DNA of 64,000 nucleotides from Thalassospiraceae bacterium LMO-JJ14 (lineage in GTDB: Bacteria; Pseudomonadota; Alphaproteobacteria; Rhodospirillales; Casp-alpha2). The notes under the pieces were generated by a model, which worked only from the letters and a program-made list of their open reading frames with translations, did not search any database and was not told where the DNA came from. The DNA lies in assembly GCA_021555105.2 (NCBI GenBank), contig CP134604.1, positions 3,200,501-3,264,500 on the forward strand, given 5' to 3'. The translations under genes were made by a program, and so were the position numbers. Of this stretch, positions 1 through 6,156 are shown piece by piece (positions within the stretch are counted from its first letter, which is position 1; every line of letters begins with the position of its first letter).

Positions 1-1
1 C

Positions 2-703
2 CACACCGACAAACTGCGCCACGGCAACGTTCAGCCGACGGTATCGCTGGTAGAGCTTCTCAAGGAAGCCGATGTCGTCTCGTTACACGTGCCGGACACC
101 GCCGAGACGCGCGGCATGATCGGCGCCGCCGAGATCGCCGCCATGAAAAAAGGCGCGTACCTGATCAACAACGCGCGCGGCAAGGTGGTCGATATCGATG
201 CCCTGGCCGAAGCGCTGAAATCGGGCAATCTGGCGGGCGCCGCCATCGACGTGTTCCCGGCCGAGCCCGGATCGAACAAGGAAAAGTTCACCTCCCCCCT
301 GCAGGGCCTCGACAACGTCATCCTGACGCCGCACGTCGGCGGCTCGACCGAGGAAGCGCAGGAACGCATCGGCGAGGAAGTGGCGCGCAAGCTGGCCGAT
401 TATTCCGATATCGGCACGACCATCGGCGCGGTGAATTTCCCGCAGGTTCTGCTGCCGCCGCGCCCGGCCGGGACGCGCTTCCTGCAGGTGCAGAAGAACC
501 TGCCCGGTGAGCTGACACGCCTCAACGAAGTGTTTGCCAAGCACGGCACCAACATCGCCGGTCAGTATTACCAGACCGAGGGCGATATCGGTTACGTGGT
601 GCTCGACGCCGACGGCGCGGTCACCGAAGCCGAAGAGATCCTCGCCGACATCCGCGCACTCGACGGCACCATCCGCGCGCGGCTCGTGCACCGGATCGAG
701 TAG
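2..703 (+). CDS. serA: D-3-phosphoglycerate dehydrogenase, 3' part (5' end outside window)
   Basis: Catalyses NAD-dependent oxidation of 3-phosphoglycerate, the first step of cytosolic serine biosynthesis. The frame is open from the first bases, so only the C-terminal part is present. Visible are the end of the NAD-binding domain (LHVPDT, NNARGKVVD), the catalytic-histidine region TPHVGGST, and a C-terminal ACT domain beginning at NLPGELTRLNEVF that ends at the stop. The ACT motif with IGYVVLDAD matches the E. coli-type enzyme (about 410 residues) rather than the long form. A diverged copy of its last codons and 3' flank lies downstream of the next gene, at 1466-1545. The family call is secure; the start cannot be seen. 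Confidence 0.95.
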   Translation, partial: HTDKLRHGNVQPTVSLVELLKEADVVSLHVPDTAETRGMIGAAEIAAMKKGAYLINNARGKVVDIDALAEALKSGNLAGAAIDVFPAEPGSNKEKFTSPLQGLDNVILTPHVGGSTEEAQERIGEEVARKLADYSDIGTTIGAVNFPQVLLPPRPAGTRFLQVQKNLPGELTRLNEVFAKHGTNIAGQYYQTEGDIGYVVLDADGAVTEAEEILADIRALDGTIRARLVHRIE

Positions 704-752
704 ACAGCCGACTTCATGCTTCGAGACGCTTCGCGCCTCACCATCAGGGCTG
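670..752. repeat. direct repeat copy 1 (serA 3' end plus flank)
   Basis: The last ten serA codons and about 45 bases beyond the stop reappear, imperfectly, at 1466-1545. Both copies end in a palindromic element containing cttcatgcttcgagacgc followed by ttcgcgcctca, a dispersed element also seen near 29.37 and 57.96 kb. Confidence 0.8.
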
Positions 753-834
753 CTTCTGCCGCATCCCGAGGAAGCCCCAGAAAATAACTCTGGGGCCGTC
801 TCGAAGGACGATCTGTCCCTGCTTGCGTGCGCTT

Positions 835-848
835 TTGACCTAGATCAA
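835..848. promoter_or_regulatory. FNR/CRP-type box upstream of usp
   Basis: TTGACCTAGATCAA matches the FNR/Anr consensus TTGAT-N4-ATCAA at 9 of 10 defined bases. Its centre is about 70 bp before the ATG at 912, which would allow class II activation from a start site near 883. No strong -10 is evident, so the role is inferred from the match and from known FNR control of usp genes in other proteobacteria. Confidence 0.55.
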
Positions 849-911
849 AGACGCGGCGGGCAATCCCGGATTGACTGTCTTGTGAACAAATCAACGATCG
901 GAGGAAAACCA

Positions 912-1436
912 ATGACGTCGATTATTGTAGCAACGGACGGCTCGTCATCAGGCGAGAACGCCGTTCAGGTCGCCGCCGACATCGCCAAATCACGTGGCAT
1001 GGACGTGGTGGTGCTGTCGGTCATCGATAACAAGCCTGTGCCTGACTCGGTCCGGGCGATGGCGAAGGCGGAACACCTTGTCGGCGGTGAAAAGCTCGGC
1101 ACCGAATCAAGCCTGTTGAACGTGCCGACATGGATGATGAAGGACCTGCACGCCGCCGCGCAGGCCGATGAAAACGTCAGGCTGCGCACCGTGGTGGCTG
1201 ATCTTGCCGTCAAGAAGGCGCACAAGATTCTTAAAGATGCCGGCGTCACGGCGGTCACCGAGGTCGAGGAGAACGGCAACGCGGCGGACGCCATCGTCAC
1301 CGTAGCCGATCGCCTCGGCGCCGACATGATCGTCATGGGATCGCGCGGTCTCGGCAGTCTGAAAAGCCTCGTTTACGGCAGCACATCAAGGGATGTCGCG
1401 AAGCGGGCGAAGTGTTCCTGCATCGCGGTGACGTGA
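912..1436 (+). CDS. universal stress protein (UspA family)
   Basis: A cytosolic single-domain USP of 174 residues. It begins TSIIVATDGSSSGENAV, the first beta strand with the conserved Asp, and carries the ATP-binding signature G-2x-G-9x-G-(S/T) near its C-terminus, starting GSRGLGSLK and ending YGST. It is therefore probably the ATP-binding type. ATG 912 was chosen because the USP domain starts there and GGAGG precedes it; the open frame upstream runs through serA sequence. An FNR-like box lies upstream, suggesting induction under low oxygen. The exact physiological role is unknown. Confidence 0.9.
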   Translation: MTSIIVATDGSSSGENAVQVAADIAKSRGMDVVVLSVIDNKPVPDSVRAMAKAEHLVGGEKLGTESSLLNVPTWMMKDLHAAAQADENVRLRTVVADLAVKKAHKILKDAGVTAVTEVEENGNAADAIVTVADRLGADMIVMGSRGLGSLKSLVYGSTSRDVAKRAKCSCIAVT

Positions 1437-1465
1437 TCCGCAACCGGTGGCGGCGATAGAGCCGC

Positions 1466-1545
1466 CATCCGCGCGCGCCTTGTGCATCGGGTCGGGTAGA
1501 CACCCGGCTTCATGCTTCGAGACGCTTCGCGCCTCAGCATGAGGT
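1466..1545. repeat. direct repeat copy 2 (serA tail remnant)
   Basis: Encodes IRARLVHRVG-stop, against IRARLVHRIE-stop in serA, followed by the same palindromic flank. It shows that the usp segment lies between two copies of the serA 3' end. Confidence 0.8.
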
Positions 1546-1751
1546 TTCTTATTTCCTTATCCTGAAGAGGGCCGGGCCGACGTAATAATCCTTTCGTCAT
1601 TCCGGCCGGGGTCCAGTCTGTCATCTGCCTGGATTCCGGCCTGCGCCGGAATGACGACCTTGGTTGAAGCAAGCAACTGTCGTCGTCCTGAACTTGGTTC
1701 AGAACCCATACCTTCCGAAGCATCATCTCGCCGAGCAGACCATGCCCCCCC
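1546..1751. repeat. gene-free stretch made of dispersed short repeats
   Basis: The stretch from the usp stop to the first passenger gene, 404 bases, holds the serA-tail repeat, this block and the left end of the IS. In this block are a mirrored pair of the cattccgg/ccggaatg repeat (1596-1658) and a copy of the cctgaacttg-ttcag repeat (1684-1706). Related copies lie near 20.6, 51.8 and 54.6 kb. No convincing ORF is present. Confidence 0.7.
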
Positions 1752-1760
1752 AAACAAGTT
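1752..1760. repeat. left target-site duplication of the IS
   Basis: AAACAAGTT lies directly outside the left inverted repeat and recurs directly outside the right one at 3773-3781. IS1595 elements usually duplicate 8 bp; 9 bp match here, so one base may belong to the element. Confidence 0.8.
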
Positions 1761-1840
1761 GGGGCTTATCCCCTTGCCATACGTTGCCATAGACGGCGGT
1801 TTTATTTGGTTGTAGCCTTCTCGCTAAAGGGGAGGCGACC

Positions 1841-2713
1841 ATGCAGGAACATGTATTCAAGCCCACAATTGTCACCTATCGCGGTCATTATGCAGATGAC
1901 CACCTTGTTGATGGGCGGGAATTGGGGAGCTCTCTTTCGGGCTTCACAAGATCAGCCAATATTATTACCAATTTTTATTTAGATGGGAAAATAAATCTTC
2001 ATTCAAATAGTCAAAAGGTTAGGTATTATGTTGGAGTACCAAAAGAAAATGGTGTATTATATGAACTAATAGCATTGATGCAGACTGGTCATTTGCCAGT
2101 TTATACTCCGGCTCTTATTGAATTAGCTTCGGAGTTCTTGCCCGTCATTTGGCGGGCAATAGTAGAGAAGTCACTAGGCCGACGGAGTGAATCAGAAGCG
2201 ATGCTGGAGATAATAAAGGAAATGGCAGAGCGCAAAGACGAGTTTGCAAGCAAAGTTCATGATGGTCATATGCGGGACAAGGCGTGGCTTCAAGACCATA
2301 TTGATCAGCTTTCTGGCAAAATGCGTACTTCACTTGAGGACGCCGCCACACCGGTTGGACGATCCGTAAAGTCAGAAAAACTATGGCCAGGACAAGAGTT
2401 TGAAACGGAAATTGATGAACAGGCGGCGGACGTACTTCGATCACGCGGTGCGGATCAGGTTGGCGACCAAGTGGATATGATTCTGCGCCTACGGGCAGTT
2501 AACCTTGATACCGGATCAGGACAAGCAGAGATTGTTGGGGAAGAGGGAAGCAAGTTGTTTGTGAAAATAACAGACCCAGCGCTTCAAACGCCGGAAAATA
2601 TATATTCACATTCTCTTGACCAGCAGACCGCTATTCACGCTACGGTTAAGCCGACGTTACGTGATGGTGAAATAGCAAAGATTTTTATTAGTGATGCCAA
2701 AGAAGCCAGCTAA
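1841..2713 (+). CDS. hypothetical passenger protein 1 of the IS1595 element
   Basis: Encodes 290 residues; no family recognised with confidence. The first 75 or so residues look like mixed alpha/beta structure (YRGHYADDHLVDGRELGSSL), residues 95-180 are mainly charged helices (SESEAMLEIIKEMAERKDEF), and residues 190-290 look like beta strands. There is no signal peptide, membrane segment or catalytic motif. The start at 1841 follows a strong AGGGGAGG site. Base composition is much more AT-rich than the chromosome. The gene lies inside the IS, and its end overlaps the next small gene by 23 bp, suggesting co-translation. A cargo function is inferred from position; what it does is unknown. Confidence 0.8.
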   Translation: MQEHVFKPTIVTYRGHYADDHLVDGRELGSSLSGFTRSANIITNFYLDGKINLHSNSQKVRYYVGVPKENGVLYELIALMQTGHLPVYTPALIELASEFLPVIWRAIVEKSLGRRSESEAMLEIIKEMAERKDEFASKVHDGHMRDKAWLQDHIDQLSGKMRTSLEDAATPVGRSVKSEKLWPGQEFETEIDEQAADVLRSRGADQVGDQVDMILRLRAVNLDTGSGQAEIVGEEGSKLFVKITDPALQTPENIYSHSLDQQTAIHATVKPTLRDGEIAKIFISDAKEAS

Positions 2714-2894
2714 GGATCAAGACAAACCCATCTCACTGTCTGCGGCCCGTAAGTCCGGAGAGATTGATCTTTTTATTAAAGAGCGAGAAGCGGAGGTCGG
2801 GGATATGGATAAGTTAGACGCGACCATCAAGAAGTCGGCTCAAACGTCGTCAAAAGCTCCGAAAGCATCTTCTCGGGACGGGTCCGACGATTGA
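2691..2894 (+). CDS. hypothetical passenger protein 2 of the IS1595 element (small, charged)
   Basis: Encodes 67 residues from GTG 2691, or 66 from the adjacent ATG. It is rich in Lys, Asp and Ser with a probably disordered tail; the middle part, SLSAARKSGEIDLFIKERE, could be helical. It starts inside the end of passenger gene 1, and its last 68 bp run antisense through the 3' end of the transposase gene, so all three genes are interlocked. No homologue recognised. The tight coupling suggests a partner of passenger protein 1, for example a small subunit or antitoxin-like protein, but that is speculative. Confidence 0.55.
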   Translation: MMPKKPAKDQDKPISLSAARKSGEIDLFIKEREAEVGDMDKLDATIKKSAQTSSKAPKASSRDGSDD

Positions 2895-3708
2895 AGCGGT
2901 ATTCAAATTCCTTGGCATACTTCGGAAGGTGTTTGCCGGAAACGTGAATGTGCGTTCCGTTGATGCCGCGCTTTAACTGCGCCCAGTAACTTTCAATACC
3001 GTTGACGCCAGCACCATCCTCGCGGGCGTATTCGCCGCGATTGTGGTTTACTTTGACGTGGCGGAAACCTGATTTGTCGATGTCCTTGTAGCCGCCAAAT
3101 TCGTCGGTCTGGAGCGTCGTTCCCGGCAGAACGTGAGTGAGGATGACGCCTTTCATAGACACCTTGTCACGACCCTTAACGACCTGAGTAACGATCTCTC
3201 CGTCACGTTCAAGCATACCGACGACACACGTTTTGTTGCCCTTGTAGCCTTGGCCCTTGCCGGAGACAGAGCCGCCGATAAGCGTTTCATCAACTTCAAC
3301 GTTGATGCCGACGCCGCCAAGCGGATCGTCGCCGTCAACTTCCGCCATATGTTCGCGGATTTGATGGCCCATACGCCAAGCGCATTTGTACGTGACGCCA
3401 AGCTGGCGCTGTAATTCCTTGGCGCTGACACCGTGTCGCGTCGTCGTAAACAAGAAGATCGCATAAAACCACAATTGCAACGGTGTCCGGGACTTCTCAA
3501 ACAGCGTCCCGACCATCGGATGGATATGGTGTCCGCACCACTGGCACGAAAAGGCACGTTCCGCCTTGATCGGATACCACTTAGCTTCCCGCTGACATTT
3601 CGGACATTCGTGGCCTTGGCCAAAACGAACGTCGAACAGGTGCTTTAAACAGGTATCGTCATCCGGGAATTTCTGGAAAAACTGACGAAGGGTGGTTGGT
3701 TTGGTCAT
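2827..3708 (-). CDS. IS1595-family (ISXO2-like) transposase
   Basis: Encodes 293 residues. An N-terminal zinc ribbon (CPKC and CQWC) is followed by an HTH-like linker (GVSAKELQRQLGVTYKCAWRM) and an ISXO2-type DDE nuclease core, with acidic residues in VEVDETLIGG and LQTDEFGGY, then HNRGEYAR and GVNGIESYWAQLKRG. These are hallmarks of IS1595. The start at 3708 (MTKPTTLRQ) was chosen because GGAG lies 8 nt upstream; an in-frame start 22 codons earlier would begin inside the terminal repeat. The gene looks intact. Its 3' end overlaps the small passenger gene in antisense. Confidence 0.9.
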   Translation of the reverse strand: MTKPTTLRQFFQKFPDDDTCLKHLFDVRFGQGHECPKCQREAKWYPIKAERAFSCQWCGHHIHPMVGTLFEKSRTPLQLWFYAIFLFTTTRHGVSAKELQRQLGVTYKCAWRMGHQIREHMAEVDGDDPLGGVGINVEVDETLIGGSVSGKGQGYKGNKTCVVGMLERDGEIVTQVVKGRDKVSMKGVILTHVLPGTTLQTDEFGGYKDIDKSGFRHVKVNHNRGEYAREDGAGVNGIESYWAQLKRGINGTHIHVSGKHLPKYAKEFEYRFNRRTRPEKMLSELLTTFEPTS

Positions 3709-3772
3709 CTCGCTATCTCCTATGCGAGTAATATACCAAATTCTATCACCGTATGGCAAGGGGATAATCCCC

Positions 3773-3781
3773 AAACAAGTT
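3773..3781. repeat. right target-site duplication of the IS
   Basis: AAACAAGTT matches the copy at 1752-1760. The sequence continues CAGGGTGACG, part of a dispersed repeat, so the IS inserted into repeat DNA. Confidence 0.8.
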
Positions 3782-3845
3782 CAGGGTGACGCCGGATATT
3801 CGAAGCGCACGTTCCCTCTTCGCGCCGTCCTCATCCTCTTTACCC

Positions 3846-4427
3846 TCAGCGATCGTCGTCCTCGTAGTCGGCGGGGCGTTTATGGGCGATGAATTTATGA
3901 CATTCGATGCAGGTCTTCCCTTCTTCGAAGGCGACGCGCATCTTTTCGGCGGAACGGGGGCGTTGTTTTTCGAAATGCATGGCATCGTAGCTGTGACAGT
4001 TCCGGCATTCGCGTGAATCGTTGGACTTCATCTCAGCCCAGACGTTCTCGGCCAATTCAAGCCGTTTGGCCTCGAACTTTTCAGGCGTATCGATTGTCCC
4101 GGCGATCTTGTGGTACAGCTCGTTCGAGGCTTTGATCTTGCGAACCAGCTTTGCCGTCCAGTCCTTCGGCACATGGCAGTCGGCGCATATGGCACGCACG
4201 CCCGACGGGTTCTGATAATGCACGGACTGTTTGTATTCCTGGTACACCGTGTCGCGCATCTCATGGCACGATATGCAGAAACCCAGCGTATTCGTGTGCT
4301 CCATGAACGTATTGAAGCCGCCCCAGAAAATGATGCCGGCGACGCCGCCGACAGCAAATATCGCACCCCACCCGTAACGCATGCTCGGAGACATAAACCA
4401 CGACCAAGCCGCCCTGAGCCATTTCAT
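3846..4427 (-). CDS. NapC/NirT-family tetraheme cytochrome c, membrane quinol dehydrogenase
   Basis: Encodes 193 residues, the usual NapC length. One N-terminal membrane helix (about residues 20-40) anchors a periplasmic domain with four haem motifs: CISCH (residues 51-55), CADCH, CRNCH and CIECH. Family members oxidise membrane quinol and pass electrons to periplasmic cytochromes or reductases. The gene follows a diheme cytochrome c gene in the same direction, which is its likely partner; no terminal reductase is nearby. A strong hairpin lies between the two genes. Substrate pathway unknown. Confidence 0.9.
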   Translation of the reverse strand: MKWLRAAWSWFMSPSMRYGWGAIFAVGGVAGIIFWGGFNTFMEHTNTLGFCISCHEMRDTVYQEYKQSVHYQNPSGVRAICADCHVPKDWTAKLVRKIKASNELYHKIAGTIDTPEKFEAKRLELAENVWAEMKSNDSRECRNCHSYDAMHFEKQRPRSAEKMRVAFEEGKTCIECHKFIAHKRPADYEDDDR

Positions 4428-4454
4428 GTCAGCGCCCTTTCATATTTCAAGGAA

Positions 4455-4492
4455 ACATGCCCCACCGCCGGAAATGCGACGGCGGGGCATGT
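4455..4492 (-). promoter_or_regulatory. intercistronic hairpin between the two cytochrome genes
   Basis: ACATGCCCC and GGGGCATGT, extended by CCGCCG/CGGCGG with one bulge, form a long stem in the gap between the diheme cytochrome and napC-like genes. The T-run after it is poor, so it may act as an mRNA processing or stability element rather than a full terminator. Confidence 0.55.
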
Positions 4493-4502
4493 GTAACGGG
4501 TG

Positions 4503-5231
4503 TTATTCTTTGGGGAGCGTTTGCAGGTAAGATAAAACGTCGGCGGAAACCTGCATCGGCAAGGCGCGCAAGGCCGGCATCGCTTCACCGGGTTGACCGT
4601 TGAGAATTTTGTGCAGGATTTCCCACGGATTCTTGTTCGCCAAGCCACCCAGGGCCGGCATGTCTTTCGGCAGTCTGCCGTCCGCGCCGTGGCAATTCAC
4701 GCAGAGCGTGCCGTAATAGTTCTTGCCCTTGGCCGCATCGCCCTTCGCCTTTTTCGACGCGCGGTCGATCGTTGCGTCCATATCGACCTGCCCCTTGGTC
4801 ACGAACATTGCGATCGCGTCCATTGTCGCGGCATCCATCTTGCCGGAATAACCGTGCACGCTGTCGTTCAGCACGGCGACGACCTTGGCGGCATCGCCAC
4901 CGTCGTATTTCCTGAGACCGGTAATGCCGGTCTTATAGGAGCCGGATGCGTAAGCGCCGTCCTTCCCCATGTAGTCCCAACCATGACAGGATTTGCAGCG
5001 GTGGGTGGCATTGCCCTTTTTCTTGGTATTGGACGCCGGCCAGGACATATGCGTGTCCTTCGGCTTCGGTGCTTTGATTACCTTGAACCATTTGTCGTAG
5101 AGCTTGCCGCCGTGGGCGATCATGCCGTCGTCCGCAAACGCAGCATTCTGAACCGGCATCAGCATTAGTGCCGACGCGACGGCTATAGCAGCAGTGAGAC
5201 TTGAAAGATGACTCCCATATTTTCTCCGCAT
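4503..5231 (-). CDS. periplasmic diheme cytochrome c
   Basis: Encodes 242 residues with a Sec signal peptide (basic MRRKYGSH start, hydrophobic core, cleavage near AFADD). Two cytochrome c domains carry haem motifs CKSCH and CVNCH; the second is followed by MPALGGLA, and EAMPALRALPM may give the axial Met. The start at 5231 is preceded by AGGAGGACAGG, much better than the upstream in-frame start at 5285. It is co-directional with the NapC-like gene 75 bp downstream, suggesting a quinol to NapC to diheme cytochrome chain. The final electron acceptor is not encoded here. Confidence 0.85.
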   Translation of the reverse strand: MRRKYGSHLSSLTAAIAVASALMLMPVQNAAFADDGMIAHGGKLYDKWFKVIKAPKPKDTHMSWPASNTKKKGNATHRCKSCHGWDYMGKDGAYASGSYKTGITGLRKYDGGDAAKVVAVLNDSVHGYSGKMDAATMDAIAMFVTKGQVDMDATIDRASKKAKGDAAKGKNYYGTLCVNCHGADGRLPKDMPALGGLANKNPWEILHKILNGQPGEAMPALRALPMQVSADVLSYLQTLPKE

Positions 5232-5560
5232 CCTGTCCTCCTGACGTCTGAAAAAACTTGGAACTTGGTCTGACGAAGCGATCAACAGCGGGACACTCGC
5301 ATGAAGTGCATTTCATACGATACACATTCAAAAAACTGCCCCCTCCACTCGCACCCGGCGAACGGGCGTCAATCCCGAGCAGTTGGCCATCTTGCGGCTT
5401 GTTTTGCGGATCAGACAATAAACCATGGTTATACTTTGCCTGAATCCGCGGAATAATAATCGCGCGGCATGCACCCTGACGTACATCAATGCACGATTGG
5501 CGAGGGTTTGCGAGAATATCCTGTCAGCCGCTTTCCGGCTGTGGAGGATAGGAGGTTCAC
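5232..5560. other. divergent intergenic region, cytochrome / LuxR-type genes
   Basis: This 329-bp gap separates the leftward cytochrome operon from the rightward regulator gene and must hold both promoters. I see no tRNA, repeat family member or convincing ORF, and no clear FNR box. Confidence 0.4.
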
Positions 5561-6112
5561 ATGGCGGAAATCAGATTGCCGAATTTGACCAGTCACAAAC
5601 GCGTTATCTTGGTTGCTCTTTCGTTCATTTTTCTTGCCATGATAGAATTGTTATTGATCGTCGACGTCGTACACGAGACGTTTGGCGTGGAGATTCACTT
5701 CTACTCTGCAAATCATACCCTTCTTGAATGGATCGCGGTTCAGGGGCTCGGGTTTATCCTGATTTTCGTCGGTTTGACCTTATGGCGGACGTTGCAGGAA
5801 AACCGGAAGCTGCGGGCCGTATCGGGGCGGGCCAGCGGCGAGTTCCTGCACATCATGGTACAGCAGATGCGCGAATGGGGGCTGACGGAATCCGAGCTCG
5901 AAATTGCAACGATGCTGATCAAGGGCCTGACGATTCAGGAAATAGCCAGCATTCGAATGACCAAAGCGGGCACCATCAAGAGCCAATGTAACGCTGTCTA
6001 TCGCAAAGCGAACGTCAGCAGCCGAAGCGAACTTGCAGCTTATTTTCTCGAAGACCTGATGAACGGCCTCAACCTGAGTGCGCCCGGCGGCGCGACCATC
6101 ATTCGCGTGTAA
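5561..6112 (+). CDS. membrane-anchored LuxR-type HTH regulator
   Basis: Encodes 183 residues. Two hydrophobic segments (about 15-37 and 53-74) are joined by a short, probably periplasmic loop. A cytoplasmic linker leads to a GerE/LuxR helix-turn-helix (LTESELEIATMLIKGLTIQE, then MTKAGTIKSQCNAVYRKANV). There is no receiver or autoinducer domain, so it is a one-component regulator tethered to the membrane. The start is well supported by GGAGG about 8 nt upstream. Being divergent from the cytochrome operon, it may control that operon in response to a membrane or redox signal; this is inference. Confidence 0.8.
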   Translation: MAEIRLPNLTSHKRVILVALSFIFLAMIELLLIVDVVHETFGVEIHFYSANHTLLEWIAVQGLGFILIFVGLTLWRTLQENRKLRAVSGRASGEFLHIMVQQMREWGLTESELEIATMLIKGLTIQEIASIRMTKAGTIKSQCNAVYRKANVSSRSELAAYFLEDLMNGLNLSAPGGATIIRV

Positions 6113-6156
6113 CGTGGCGGGTTTCCCGGCTCAACCGGGCAGGGTGTCGGTAAGAC

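Larger units (their letters stand above)
1761..3772. mobile_element. IS1595-family insertion sequence with two passenger genes
   Basis: The left end begins ggggcttatccccttgccat; the right end at 3750-3772 is its inverted complement, 22 of 23 bases matching. A 9-bp direct repeat flanks both ends. The 2.0-kb element contains a complete ISXO2-type transposase gene on the minus strand, converging on two plus-strand genes unrelated to transposition. The element, and the passenger part above all, is clearly more AT-rich than the chromosome. It has inserted into intergenic repeat sequence. Boundaries are uncertain by one base. Sharp ends and an intact transposase point to fairly recent insertion. 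Confidence 0.9.

Noticed and set aside
534-911. N-terminal extension of the universal stress protein
   Set aside because: It runs through serA in another frame; the USP domain and the ribosome site start at 912.
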